In this document: in pieces, positions 52,314 to 60,733 of the stretch
How positions within the stretch are numbered: position 1 is the stretch's first letter
Layout of the letters: every line of letters starts with the position of its first letter
Source of the DNA: Gemmatimonadaceae bacterium
GTDB lineage: Bacteria > Gemmatimonadota > Gemmatimonadetes > Gemmatimonadales > Gemmatimonadaceae
NCBI GenBank assembly: GCA_013813715.1
Contig: JACCRF010000093.1
Coordinates: 1-64,000, forward strand
Length of the DNA: 64,000 nt
Direction: 5' to 3'
Position numbers and translations under genes: made by a program
The notes under the pieces: generated by a model
Seen by the model: the letters and a program-made list of their open reading frames with translations, nothing else
Told to the model about the DNA's origin: nothing
Database searches by the model: none

Positions 52314-52843
52314 GTTGGACAATTCTATTTCTAGCCGCATTCCTCGCGGGGTTAGCGCTCGCTGTGCATTCGATGCTCCTCGGTGTTGAGCGCTGGCGCA
52401 GAAAGAAGTCATCGAAACCATCTCCTGTCTTCAATCCTCCAACGGCGGCGGCACTGGGAATCGGGTTTGGAGCGACGGGCTATCTGGTTTCCACCAGATC
52501 GGGCCTTGGCTGGCCGTGGATCCTGTTGATCTCTCTGGCGGCCGGAGTTGCAGGAATGACGGGCATGATCATCCTGATGGCCAGGTGGGCACTCCGCGCG
52601 CCAGTCAATCAGGAATCAATGGACGACGAAGCAATTCACGGACAGATTGCTGTCGTAACGAAGACAATCACCGAAATGGATCCAGGAGAGATAACCTACT
52701 CATCCTGGGGAGCGACTCACACTGTTCGCGCGAGAAGTGTCGACGGTTCACCGATACACGCGGAAACGGAGGTGGTGATAGAGACCCTTGAGGACGGCAT
52801 CGCGCGGGTGGAGCCCTGGTCAGTCGTGGAACAACGTCTCTAG
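52310..52843 (+). CDS. two/three-helix membrane protein with NfeD-like C-terminal domain
   Basis: The protein has 177 residues from the ATG at 52310, which overlaps the upstream stop. Hydrophobic helices at about 2-22, 45-60 and 68-92. The soluble C-terminus (about 105-177, IHGQIAVVTKTITEMDPGEITY...VIETLEDGIARVEPW) reads like a beta-rich NfeD/OB-type domain. NfeD-like proteins assist SPFH scaffold proteins, and the SPFH gene lies elsewhere in this window (13598-14644). That link is only a suggestion. Confidence 0.65.
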   Translation: MSWTILFLAAFLAGLALAVHSMLLGVERWRRKKSSKPSPVFNPPTAAALGIGFGATGYLVSTRSGLGWPWILLISLAAGVAGMTGMIILMARWALRAPVNQESMDDEAIHGQIAVVTKTITEMDPGEITYSSWGATHTVRARSVDGSPIHAETEVVIETLEDGIARVEPWSVVEQRL

Positions 52844-52861
52844 CAGCGCACCAGCAGCGCT

Positions 52862-53141
52862 CTACATCGCGTACACACGCAACCACTCCGGCCAGTTGCC
52901 GCTCAACTCGAAGAAGTCTTTGTAATAGACGAGGCCTTTTCCCTCGAGATATTCGACCATCGCGCCGATCATGTCATCGGATGGCAGCGGCCCAAGGGCA
53001 ATAAGGCTGCCCTCCACTCTGAACTCCGCATCTGTGAGTTTTGAAGCGATGATCGAGCTCCGGCCGCGTCAGGCCCACGCGCTCAAATGCTTGCTTCCTT
53101 ATGAACACGGACGGGAGACCATGAGAGACGGACAGAGGCAT
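52862..53141 (-). pseudogene. small conserved-looking gene with one-base frameshift
   Basis: The frame opens at the ATG at 53141 (GAGGAAA just upstream) as MPLSVSHGLPSVFIRKQAFE and runs to about residue 33 (RPELDHRF). It then needs one base less in a run of four A (minus strand; TTTT at 53039-53042) to continue as KLTDAEFRVEGSLIALG, then PLPSDDMIGAMVEYLEGKGL, ending FFELSGNWPEWLRVYAM and a stop at 52862. Removing one A gives 92 clean residues with protein-like composition. Whether this is decay, a sequencing error or slippage is open. No family is recognised. It fills most of the 355-base gap before mnmG. Confidence 0.6.
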
Positions 53142-53198
53142 TGCTTTCCTCGATGATTATGCTGACAATCGCCACTGAGGTGACATTAGCTTCAATGT

Positions 53199-55139
53199 AT
53201 GCCTGAGGAACAACAGTCGCAGTCACCCGAAGCGCATTTCGACGTGCTGGTCGTCGGAGCAGGCCATGCCGGTACCGAAGCTGCCGTCGCTGCTGCACGG
53301 CTTGGCACACGTGTCGGTTTGGTCACGAGCTCACTCGAGACCATCGGCCAGATGTCGTGCAATCCAGCCATTGGAGGAGTAGCAAAGGGAACCGTCGTAC
53401 GTGAGGTGGACGCACTCGGCGGAGTGATGGGTCGTGCTGCCGACCTGGCGACTCTCCAGTTCCGGATGCTCAATAGAAGCAAGGGACCAGCGGTATGGGC
53501 GCCTCGTGCACAGTGCGATCGCGGGCTCTACCGAAGGGCAGTCCGCTCACTCGTAGAGCAGCATACCGGACTCCACACGATTCAAGGCACAGTCGCGCGG
53601 TTGCTGCTGGATTCCGCAGGCAAAAGCGTCAATGGTATCGAAACACTTGAGGGCCGCCGGTTCACGGCCCGCTCGGTGGTAATCACGACGGGTACCTTCC
53701 TCAGAGGAAGGATTCACATCGGAACCGATACTAGTCTTGCTGGCGGCAGAGCAGGGGAGTCATCCGCCACGCATTTGGCAGAGCAGCTCGAGGGTGCCGG
53801 TCTCACCGTAGACAGATTCAAGACCGGTACGCCACCACGAATCGACGGTCGATCGGTCGACTACGAAAAACTCCAACGGCAGAACAGCGAAATCGACCAG
53901 TTCGATTATTCATGGTCGCATTTCTGGGATGAGCCCCGCGTAGCAGGCGACACCACCAGACATCCAGCGCAGCTTCCGTGCTGGGTTGCCTACCTCGACG
54001 CAGAAGCCAAGCAGATCATTCAGGAGAATATCGGATTATCTGCTATGTACGGGGGGGCGATCACTGCTCGCGGTCCGCGCTACTGCCCCTCAGTCGAAGA
54101 CAAGATCGTCAGGTTCCCGGCAGCTGAACGCCATCAGATATTTCTCGAACCCGAAGGACACGATACTGCCGAGCTATACGTGAACGGCCTTTCGACTTCG
54201 CTGCCGGCACCGGTGCAGCTCGACATTCTCCGCACAATCCCAGGGCTCGAGAATGTGCGGATGAATCGAACGGGATATGCAATCGAGTACGACTACTATC
54301 CTCCCACGCAACTCGATTCGACACTTCAGGTGAGGGCAATTCGCGGCCTGTTCTTCGCCGGCCAGATCAATGGAACGACTGGCTACGAAGAGGCCGCAGG
54401 GCAGGGCATCGTCGCCGGGTTCAACGCCGGACTGGCGGCTCTGGAGCGAAGCCCGGTCATACTCGGCCGCGAGACCTCATACATCGGTGTTCTCGTGGAC
54501 GACCTCGTGATGTGTGGAGTTGACGAGCCGTACCGGCTGTTCACGTCTCGCTCGGAGTTCCGGCTAACTGTAAGGCAGGACAACGCCCTGCAGCGGCTCT
54601 CGGGCATCGGAACCCACCTCGGTATCTACTCAGCCGGAGAACAGCATATCATTGAGCAGAGACACAGCGACGAGAATCTTGTGCTGGATCTCGCGAGGAC
54701 GACGAGCATCACACCAGCGCAAGCTGAACCACTACTGAGTGCCGCTGGAAGTGCGTCTCTTACGCATGCCGTCAAAGTAGTCGAGTTGGCTCGACGGCAC
54801 GGATTGAGTCTCGGCGACTTGCTCTCTGCAGCAGGAGTCAGTACGCATCTCTCTACTGACGCCCTGATCTCGACGGAGCTCGAGATCAAGTACGCTGGAT
54901 ATTTCGAGCGTGAGAGATCTCAGGCAGAACGAATGCAATCGATGGGAGACTTCGTCCTGAAGCCCGGTCTACCCTATCAGGCAATGAGGTCGCTGTCATT
55001 CGAGGCTCGGCAAAAGCTTGAACTCATTCAGCCCCGAACTCTTGCACAGGCGTCACGAATTCCGGGCGTGAGCCCCAGTGATATCCAGAACCTCGTAATC
55101 GAAGTGGAAAGATCGAAACACGCGCTTCTCAGTATCTGA
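53199..55139 (+). CDS. mnmG: tRNA uridine-5-carboxymethylaminomethyl modification enzyme
   Basis: The protein has 646 residues. The FAD-binding VVGAGHAGTEAAVAAARLG is at the N-terminus, MSCNPAIGGVAKG and WAPRAQCDR are the GidA-specific segments, and GLFFAGQINGTTGYEEAAGQG is present. The C-terminal helical domain binds MnmE. With MnmE it modifies the wobble uridine of several tRNAs. In many bacteria mnmG lies near the replication origin upstream of parAB, as here. No rsmG follows. Confidence 0.95.
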   Translation: MPEEQQSQSPEAHFDVLVVGAGHAGTEAAVAAARLGTRVGLVTSSLETIGQMSCNPAIGGVAKGTVVREVDALGGVMGRAADLATLQFRMLNRSKGPAVWAPRAQCDRGLYRRAVRSLVEQHTGLHTIQGTVARLLLDSAGKSVNGIETLEGRRFTARSVVITTGTFLRGRIHIGTDTSLAGGRAGESSATHLAEQLEGAGLTVDRFKTGTPPRIDGRSVDYEKLQRQNSEIDQFDYSWSHFWDEPRVAGDTTRHPAQLPCWVAYLDAEAKQIIQENIGLSAMYGGAITARGPRYCPSVEDKIVRFPAAERHQIFLEPEGHDTAELYVNGLSTSLPAPVQLDILRTIPGLENVRMNRTGYAIEYDYYPPTQLDSTLQVRAIRGLFFAGQINGTTGYEEAAGQGIVAGFNAGLAALERSPVILGRETSYIGVLVDDLVMCGVDEPYRLFTSRSEFRLTVRQDNALQRLSGIGTHLGIYSAGEQHIIEQRHSDENLVLDLARTTSITPAQAEPLLSAAGSASLTHAVKVVELARRHGLSLGDLLSAAGVSTHLSTDALISTELEIKYAGYFERERSQAERMQSMGDFVLKPGLPYQAMRSLSFEARQKLELIQPRTLAQASRIPGVSPSDIQNLVIEVERSKHALLSI

Positions 55140-55219
55140 AATTCTTTCCAGATTGCCACTCGCTTTGAGTGAAGACGCTCAATCGAGTTACGGGAGCTGT
55201 CAATCCGCTCTCTGGCTGG

Positions 55220-56131
55220 TTACACCGTGAAGCGCTCTGCCCTGTCAGATACTTTCCTTCCCTGCCAGTGCAGCAGCACCACCGCGACCGCAATGAGAGC
55301 CCCTCCCGTCAATGTGGTGACCGTAAGGTTTTCACGCAGGAAGAAAACTCCAAGAAGGGAGGTAAAGAAAGGCTCGACTGTCGAGATGATCGCGGTTCGC
55401 AGCGGCCCGAGTTCCCGGAGGCCAGCGATGAGTGCGGTGAACGCAAGCACGGTGCATACTACTGACAGCAAACCGACGTAACCCCAGGCTTCGAGGCTGG
55501 GTGGGAGTTGCATTTGCCCAGTGATAACACTCGAAACCAGGAAGGTCGCCCCGGCACCGAGAATCAGATAGAATGTGGACACGGAGGGGGGTAGGCCTCG
55601 CTGAGCGGTTTCCATCGCGGGCAGATAGAGCGCATAGAGCAGGGCTGTACCGAGTCCGAGCATTACTCCTGCTGAATTCAGCGAGACGGCAGACGGTGCC
55701 CCAATCATGACGGAGATACCCAACATCGCGAGGGTAAGTGCAGTCATGCTTGCAGATGTGACCCTCTCTTTTCCTCTCAGCGCGGATAGAAGAGCTACCC
55801 ATGCAGGATACGTAAAGAAGAGAAAGGCAAGTGGAGCGACCGGGATGTAGTTCAGAGCGTAGAGCGAAAGGTATGTAATGAGCGCCTGTGCGGTCGCTCC
55901 GATCAGAACCAGTCGCCATTTTTTTTGCCAAGTCACGTCGATGGATGAGGTACTCTTCATCAGCAGGAAGAGGATGAAGCCGCCAAGCACATAGCGCCAT
56001 GACATCGCTGTAATGAAGGGCAGGCCGGCACGATTGGTGAGTACTGTGAGCGTGGTTACGGATCCAAAGCAGCAGGCAGAGACGATGAGGAACAGCGTCG
56101 CACGGTGTGAAGCACTTAGGGTGGTGAACAT
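55220..56131 (-). CDS. EamA/DMT-family transporter
   Basis: The protein has 303 residues with about ten hydrophobic helices in two EamA repeats (SACCFGSVTTLTVLTNRAGLP; SVVCTVLAFTALIAGLRELG). The conserved 'GLRELGPLRTAIISTVEPFFTSLLG' segment near the end is typical of DMT exporters. The family moves amino acids, nucleotide sugars or drugs; the substrate is unknown. It converges on mnmG and diverges from the SIMPL gene, so it interrupts the mnmG-parAB order. Confidence 0.85.
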   Translation of the reverse strand: MFTTLSASHRATLFLIVSACCFGSVTTLTVLTNRAGLPFITAMSWRYVLGGFILFLLMKSTSSIDVTWQKKWRLVLIGATAQALITYLSLYALNYIPVAPLAFLFFTYPAWVALLSALRGKERVTSASMTALTLAMLGISVMIGAPSAVSLNSAGVMLGLGTALLYALYLPAMETAQRGLPPSVSTFYLILGAGATFLVSSVITGQMQLPPSLEAWGYVGLLSVVCTVLAFTALIAGLRELGPLRTAIISTVEPFFTSLLGVFFLRENLTVTTLTGGALIAVAVVLLHWQGRKVSDRAERFTV

Positions 56132-56313
56132 GCGCGTGAATTTATCGCGGCGAGGCGTGTGCTACAGGCAAGGCATGGTTGCTTTCTACCGCTAGACATT
56201 CGGACGGAAACGAGAATTCAAGCACTCGGGAGACGAGAAAGTGTGCAACCGTTCCGAGATGAGACGTCCTAATGAGGTTACGCCGAACTGAACCCTTAGC
56301 AGGATGACCCAAC

Positions 56314-57030
56314 ATGACCAGAATCAGAATATTCGCACTTTGCCTAGTTTCCACGCCACTAGCAGCTCAGCAAAGCACCAGTATACCGACAATTCCGCAA
56401 ATAGCCGTGGCTGCCCACGGAGAGGTCAAGGTCAACCCAGACCGAGCCGCAATCCAGATCAGCGTACACACACGCGCACCAACAGCGGCGGCCGCAGCCG
56501 CCGAAAACGCCCGAAAACAGAAGGCAGTCATTGACGCGCTCCGCGCACTCGGCTTGGCCGCAAACGACATTTCAACAGTCAACTACAACGTCTTCCCCGA
56601 ACAACGGTACGAGGCGAATCGCGAACCCGTGCTCATCGGATACAACGTCACCAACACGGTCCATGTCGAGGTGAAAACCCTGACCTTGATCGGCCCCGTT
56701 ATCGATGCCGCTCTCGCAAAGGGGGCAAATATGGTCACTTCCCTTCAGTTCCTCGCCTCAAACACCGAAAACGCTCGGCGAGAGGCCATCACGTCAGCGA
56801 TCCGGAAGGCCAGAGCCGACGCAGATGCAGCTGCCCAAGCCGCTGGCGGATCGATTGGCGGCCTCCTCGAGATCAATATCGGCGGGTACTTCACCCCACC
56901 GCCACGTCCCATGATGGAGATGCAGGCTCGTGCTGTCAGTCAGGACATTGCTACTCCAATCGCACCTGGAGAGCAGACTGTATCCGTGGATATCACGACC
57001 CGGTGGAGCTTCACGGCAGGAGCCCGCTAG
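56314..57030 (+). CDS. SIMPL-domain (DUF541) exported protein
   Basis: The protein has 238 residues. A signal peptide is visible (IFALCLVSTPLAAQ, cut near 20). The SIMPL domain has VAAHGEVKVNPDRAAIQISV and then SIGGLLEINI and PGEQTVSVDITTRW. These secreted or periplasmic proteins include E. coli YggE, associated with oxidative stress resistance, but the biochemical role is undefined. It stands alone between the divergent transporter and the parS-like site before parA. Confidence 0.9.
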   Translation: MTRIRIFALCLVSTPLAAQQSTSIPTIPQIAVAAHGEVKVNPDRAAIQISVHTRAPTAAAAAAENARKQKAVIDALRALGLAANDISTVNYNVFPEQRYEANREPVLIGYNVTNTVHVEVKTLTLIGPVIDAALAKGANMVTSLQFLASNTENARREAITSAIRKARADADAAAQAAGGSIGGLLEINIGGYFTPPPRPMMEMQARAVSQDIATPIAPGEQTVSVDITTRWSFTAGAR

Positions 57031-57089
57031 AACGGCTTCCAGGCATAGCGGCTACCAAACATGGGGTAGCTAGTCTAACGATACAGATC

Positions 57090-57105
57090 ATTTTCACGTG
57101 ACACG
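57090..57105. promoter_or_regulatory. parS-like site upstream of parA
   Basis: The 16 bases match the common parS consensus (TGTTTCACGTGAAACA) at 12 positions, with an intact central TTTCACGTGA. It lies 72 bases before the parA start. A 13-base core (TCACGTGACACGA, from 57094) recurs exactly at 60469-60481. Confidence 0.6.
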
Positions 57106-57176
57106 ATCGCCCGTTGAGTACCTCCCCCCTGCCCTGAATAGAAGCGCTTCCGTACATTCACGGTCCAATCTCACAA

Positions 57177-57974
57177 ATGGTGGCCGTGGGTCGAGTGATC
57201 GCGGTAGCGAATCAAAAAGGCGGAGTCGGAAAGACGACAACTGCAGTAAATCTCGCCGCGTGTCTCGCCGCAGCAGAGCAAACAACTCTCCTCATAGATG
57301 GCGATCCACAGGGTAACGCAACCAGTGGAGTAGGCGTGAATCCGCCCCCAGGACGAACGCTATACGAGCTTCTAATCGGCAGCGTGCAGGCAGTAGACAC
57401 AATTCAGAAACGCGTACATTTCGAACGCCTCGATGTGATTCCAGCCACCCCTGACCTGGCCGGCGCTGAGGTCGAGCTGATCTATCAGACCAATCGTGAC
57501 GAGGCGATGCGCACCGCCATCACACCACTCCGCACGCAATATGATTTCATAATCATCGATTGCCCACCCTCACTCGGCCTGATCACACTGAACATGCTGG
57601 CCGCCGCTGACGCGGTATTGATTCCGCTTCAATGTGAATACTACGCGCTGGAAGGTCTGTCGCAGCTCCTCAACACTGTGCACCGTATACAACACGGCGT
57701 CAACCGTAGCCTCGGTATTACAGGAGTGCTCCTTACCATGTATGACGCCCGTCTCAACCTCTCCAGACAGGTCGCGGCTGACGCACGCGAGTATTTCGGC
57801 AATACGGTCTTCGAAACGGTCATTCCGCGGAATGTCCGGCTTGCCGAAGCGCCCAGCTTCGGTAAGCCAATCATACTCTATGACGTCGGGTCGGTCGGAG
57901 CCAAAGCTTACATGAGCATGGGCCGCGAGCTTCTCGCTAGAATACAAACGGAGGACACCGCAAATGGCTCCTGA
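57177..57974 (+). CDS. parA: chromosome partitioning ATPase ParA
   Basis: The protein has 265 residues. The deviant Walker A AVANQKGGVGKTTTAVNLA is at the N-terminus, with LLIDGDPQGNATSGVG and the Walker B IIIDCPPSLG. ParA forms ATP-dependent gradients on the nucleoid that pull the ParB-parS complex. There is no N-terminal HTH, as in chromosomal Soj-type ParA. The 3' end overlaps parB by 11 bases, so they form one operon. Confidence 0.95.
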   Translation: MVAVGRVIAVANQKGGVGKTTTAVNLAACLAAAEQTTLLIDGDPQGNATSGVGVNPPPGRTLYELLIGSVQAVDTIQKRVHFERLDVIPATPDLAGAEVELIYQTNRDEAMRTAITPLRTQYDFIIIDCPPSLGLITLNMLAAADAVLIPLQCEYYALEGLSQLLNTVHRIQHGVNRSLGITGVLLTMYDARLNLSRQVAADAREYFGNTVFETVIPRNVRLAEAPSFGKPIILYDVGSVGAKAYMSMGRELLARIQTEDTANGS

Positions 57975-58875
57975 AAAATCTACCCGCCGACTTGGCCGCG
58001 GTCTCGAAGCCCTGTTCAATGCCTCACCAAGCAAGTCGGAAACAGCACCAGTACCAGGTGACACCGCATTTCAAGAGATTACAGTCGCTCAAATCAGGAG
58101 CAACCCATTTCAACCCCGAAAAACCTTCAATCCCGGCGACCTCAGGGAACTACAGAATAGCCTCCAGTCAACAGGCCTTTTGCAGCCAATCACCGTCCGG
58201 CCTGGACCGGGCGCGAGTGGTGGCTACGAGCTGATTGCCGGTGAACGCCGACTCCGCGCCGCAATCAACATCGGGTGGACTCACATCCCGGCAGTAATCA
58301 AGGACTTGAGCGATCAGGAAATCCTCACGTCCGCGCTGGTAGAGAATCTTCAGCGAACTGACCTGAACCCAGTGGAAGAAGCAAACGGCTACAACCAACT
58401 CATCAAGGACTTCGGGTTTACCCAACAGGTCGTGGCGGAGATGGTAGGCAAAGATCGCTCGACAATCGCAAACGTGTTGAGAATCCTGAATCTCCCGCCA
58501 GCAGTTCGACAGCTCCTACAAGACGGCGATCTCACTCAGGGGCAAGCACGGCCCCTTCTCGGGCTCGAAAATGCAGCCCGGATTACCGCGCTGGCTCACG
58601 AAATCGTCGCAAAGGCTCTCAGTGCCCGTGAAGTCGAGCAGCGTGTCAGAGAATCTAGTCAGCCTGCAAATGCCGCTCGTCGAGGCCGCCCGCGGAAAAT
58701 TGACAACCGCCCTGCTGAAATTCGCAGTCTCGAGCAGTATCTTCGGAAGTACTTTCAGACAGATGTAACAGTATCACTGCGATCCCAAAATAGAGGTTCC
58801 ATTACTATCGACTTCTACTCGCCTGAGGATCTCGAGCGCCTGACAGGACTCCTTGGTCTAAGGCAAGACCAATAA
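57964..58875 (+). CDS. parB: chromosome partitioning protein ParB
   Basis: The protein has 303 residues. The N-terminus RRLGRGLEALF is the ParA-stimulating motif. The CTP-binding ParB/Srx domain has QIRSNPFQPRKTF, GYELIAGERRLRAA and ALVENLQRTDLNPVEEA. The HTH QQVVAEMVGKDRSTIANVLRIL and the C-terminal dimer domain follow. It binds parS and spreads to form the segregation complex. Start at the ATG 57964 inside the parA end. Confidence 0.95.
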   Translation: MAPEKSTRRLGRGLEALFNASPSKSETAPVPGDTAFQEITVAQIRSNPFQPRKTFNPGDLRELQNSLQSTGLLQPITVRPGPGASGGYELIAGERRLRAAINIGWTHIPAVIKDLSDQEILTSALVENLQRTDLNPVEEANGYNQLIKDFGFTQQVVAEMVGKDRSTIANVLRILNLPPAVRQLLQDGDLTQGQARPLLGLENAARITALAHEIVAKALSAREVEQRVRESSQPANAARRGRPRKIDNRPAEIRSLEQYLRKYFQTDVTVSLRSQNRGSITIDFYSPEDLERLTGLLGLRQDQ

Positions 58876-58893
58876 TCCACATGACAATCCACA
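58873..58893. repeat. two DnaA-box-like 9-mers in direct repeat
   Basis: TAATCCACA (58873-58881) and CAATCCACA (58885-58893) match the DnaA box TTATCCACA at eight and seven of nine positions, 12 bases apart. They sit in the 60-base gap after parB. Two boxes alone do not make an origin. They could instead be part of the promoter of the following operon. Confidence 0.4.
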
Positions 58894-58934
58894 TACTGGC
58901 AAGTCCATGTCACTCAGCAAGATAGTCCACTGAT

Positions 58935-59963
58935 ATGACTCACTTCTGGCGTTTTTCCACAGTGCTTCTGGCCATTGTCGCAATCACGTTGGGAGCGTGT
59001 TCGGGTGATCGCGCTGCCGAGTCAGATGGGGCCGGAGGCAAGCTCAGAGTTGCCCTTTTGACACCCGGACCTATATCGGACAGGTCGTGGAACGGAGGTG
59101 CCTACGAAGGTCTCATCCGAATCCGCGATAGTCTTGGAGCAGAAGTCAGTCACATTCAGACCAGGACTCCCGCTGAGTTCGAGGAAAACTTCAGGCAGTA
59201 CGGAGTCCAGGGTTTCAATATCGTCTTCGGCCATGGCTTCGAATTCCAGGACGCAGCAGCGAGAGTTGCGCCAAATTATCCTCGAACAATCTACGTGACC
59301 ACCTCCGGCACACGGACAGGCCGGAACGTTGCCGGCGTCAACTTCGCATTCGAGGAGCCATCTTATATCGCCGGCATGATCGCCGGTCGAATGACGAAGA
59401 CGAACAAGCTTGGCATGATCGGCGGTACCGAGCTCCCTCCCGTAAAACGAAGTTTTTCCGCATTCGAGCAGGGTGCAAAGCAGGTCAACCCGCAAGTTCA
59501 GGTAATCATTTCGTATATCGGAAACTGGGACGACGTCAGCGCTGGCAAAGAGCAGGCAATTGCGCAGATCTCGAGAGGAGTCGATATCATTTTTCAGAAC
59601 GCTGATGCCGCTGGCCTCGGAATTTTTCAGGCCGTCAAGGAAGCAAGTGGTGTCAGGATCATCGGCTCCAACGCGAATCAGAACGACATCGCACCATTAC
59701 ATACTCTCGGCAGCGTCGTAATCGACCTTCCCCGCGCATTAATGCTCATCACACGCGAAGCCCAGAAACCTGGTTTCACGGGAAAAGTATTCCTGCTCGG
59801 ATTGCACGACGGAGTTGTCAAGTTCATTACCAATCCCCAGCTGGCCAACATAATCCCCGACGTTCTACGCGCTGAAGTTCGTGCGACAGAACAGGCAATG
59901 AGAAACGGCTCTTTCAGATCGCCGCTACTCGCAGATTCTCTTTCCGCACCCGAACAGGAGTGA
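58935..59963 (+). CDS. BMP-family ABC transporter substrate-binding lipoprotein
   Basis: The protein has 342 residues. Lipobox LGAC with Cys22 anchors it outside the membrane. The BMP/Med domain has KLRVALLTPGPISDRSWNGGAYEGL, GHGFEFQDAAARVAPNYP and NVAGVNFAFEEPSYIAGMIAG. Such proteins bind purine or pyrimidine nucleosides (PnrA/BmpA group). It begins an operon with an ATPase and two permeases, plus a Nif3-family gene. The stop overlaps the next GTG start by four bases. Confidence 0.92.
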   Translation: MTHFWRFSTVLLAIVAITLGACSGDRAAESDGAGGKLRVALLTPGPISDRSWNGGAYEGLIRIRDSLGAEVSHIQTRTPAEFEENFRQYGVQGFNIVFGHGFEFQDAAARVAPNYPRTIYVTTSGTRTGRNVAGVNFAFEEPSYIAGMIAGRMTKTNKLGMIGGTELPPVKRSFSAFEQGAKQVNPQVQVIISYIGNWDDVSAGKEQAIAQISRGVDIIFQNADAAGLGIFQAVKEASGVRIIGSNANQNDIAPLHTLGSVVIDLPRALMLITREAQKPGFTGKVFLLGLHDGVVKFITNPQLANIIPDVLRAEVRATEQAMRNGSFRSPLLADSLSAPEQE

Positions 59964-60733
59964 CTGACCTGGCCGACATCGTTGTCTATCTGGACAACGT
60001 TCTTGAGACGGCTTCAACACCTGACTTTCCCGGGGCTCTGAATGGCCTCCAGTTGGCAAACCAGGGCTCCATCACACGAGTGGCTGCCGCCGTCGATTTC
60101 TCATCCCAGACGATCCATGACGCTATCGAGCAGAAAGCTGATCTACTGCTCGTTCATCATGGCATGTTCTGGGGCGGTGCCAAACCCATCGTCGGGCCAT
60201 CGTACGAAAGGCTGAAAGCACTTCTCGACAATGACATCGCGGTCTACTCCTCACATCTCCCACTCGACAGACACATACGCTTCGGAAACAACGTCCAACT
60301 GGCAGAGCAACTCGGCCTCATTCCAAGCAACGGCTTCGCGCAATACCAGGGTGTTGCTATCGGCATTCAAGGAAAATCCGAAATTGGGACGACGGAGCTC
60401 TTTCAGCGTGCACGCACGTTTGCCCAACTCCACGGGGGTGATGCCATCACTACCAGGTTTCCTCCCGATCACGTGACACGACATTGGGCCATGTGCACCG
60501 GAGCAGGGGCCTCCGCCATCACTCTGCAGGAGGCTGTAGTCGACAGGATAGATACGATCATCGTCGGAGAAGGCCCTCATTGGACGGCCGTGGAGGCTGG
60601 CGAGCTTGGAATCGTGATCATCTACGCAGGGCACTATGCGACTGAAACACTGGGCGTGAACGCATTGGCCCAGCACTTGGGAGACCGATTCGGATTGGAG
60701 ACAACCAGTATCCACGCACCAACGGGTCTTTGA
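59960..60733 (+). CDS. Nif3-family dinuclear-metal protein
   Basis: The protein has 257 residues, the size of bacterial YbgI-type Nif3. The metal ligands are VHHGMFW (His66/67), the Asp in SHLPLD (Asp103), and AGHYATE (His225, Glu229). Some Nif3 proteins are GTP cyclohydrolase-like; most have unknown substrates. It is locked between the nucleoside-binding protein and the ABC ATPase by GTGA and TTGA overlaps. That suggests a role in using the imported nucleoside. The second parS-like 13-mer lies within it. Confidence 0.9.
   Translation: MTDLADIVVYLDNVLETASTPDFPGALNGLQLANQGSITRVAAAVDFSSQTIHDAIEQKADLLLVHHGMFWGGAKPIVGPSYERLKALLDNDIAVYSSHLPLDRHIRFGNNVQLAEQLGLIPSNGFAQYQGVAIGIQGKSEIGTTELFQRARTFAQLHGGDAITTRFPPDHVTRHWAMCTGAGASAITLQEAVVDRIDTIIVGEGPHWTAVEAGELGIVIIYAGHYATETLGVNALAQHLGDRFGLETTSIHAPTGL
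60469..60481. other. 13-base parS-like sequence inside the Nif3 gene
   Basis: TCACGTGACACGA here is identical to the core at 57094-57106. Against the 16-base parS consensus it matches 10 positions, fewer than the site before parA. Coding constraint could explain it, but exact sharing of 13 bases near parB is uncommon. Confidence 0.35.

Noticed and set aside
57177-58875. Plasmid-type partition operon
   Set aside because: ParA lacks the N-terminal HTH of plasmid type Ia, and the genes sit close to mnmG with a chromosomal-type parS-like site.
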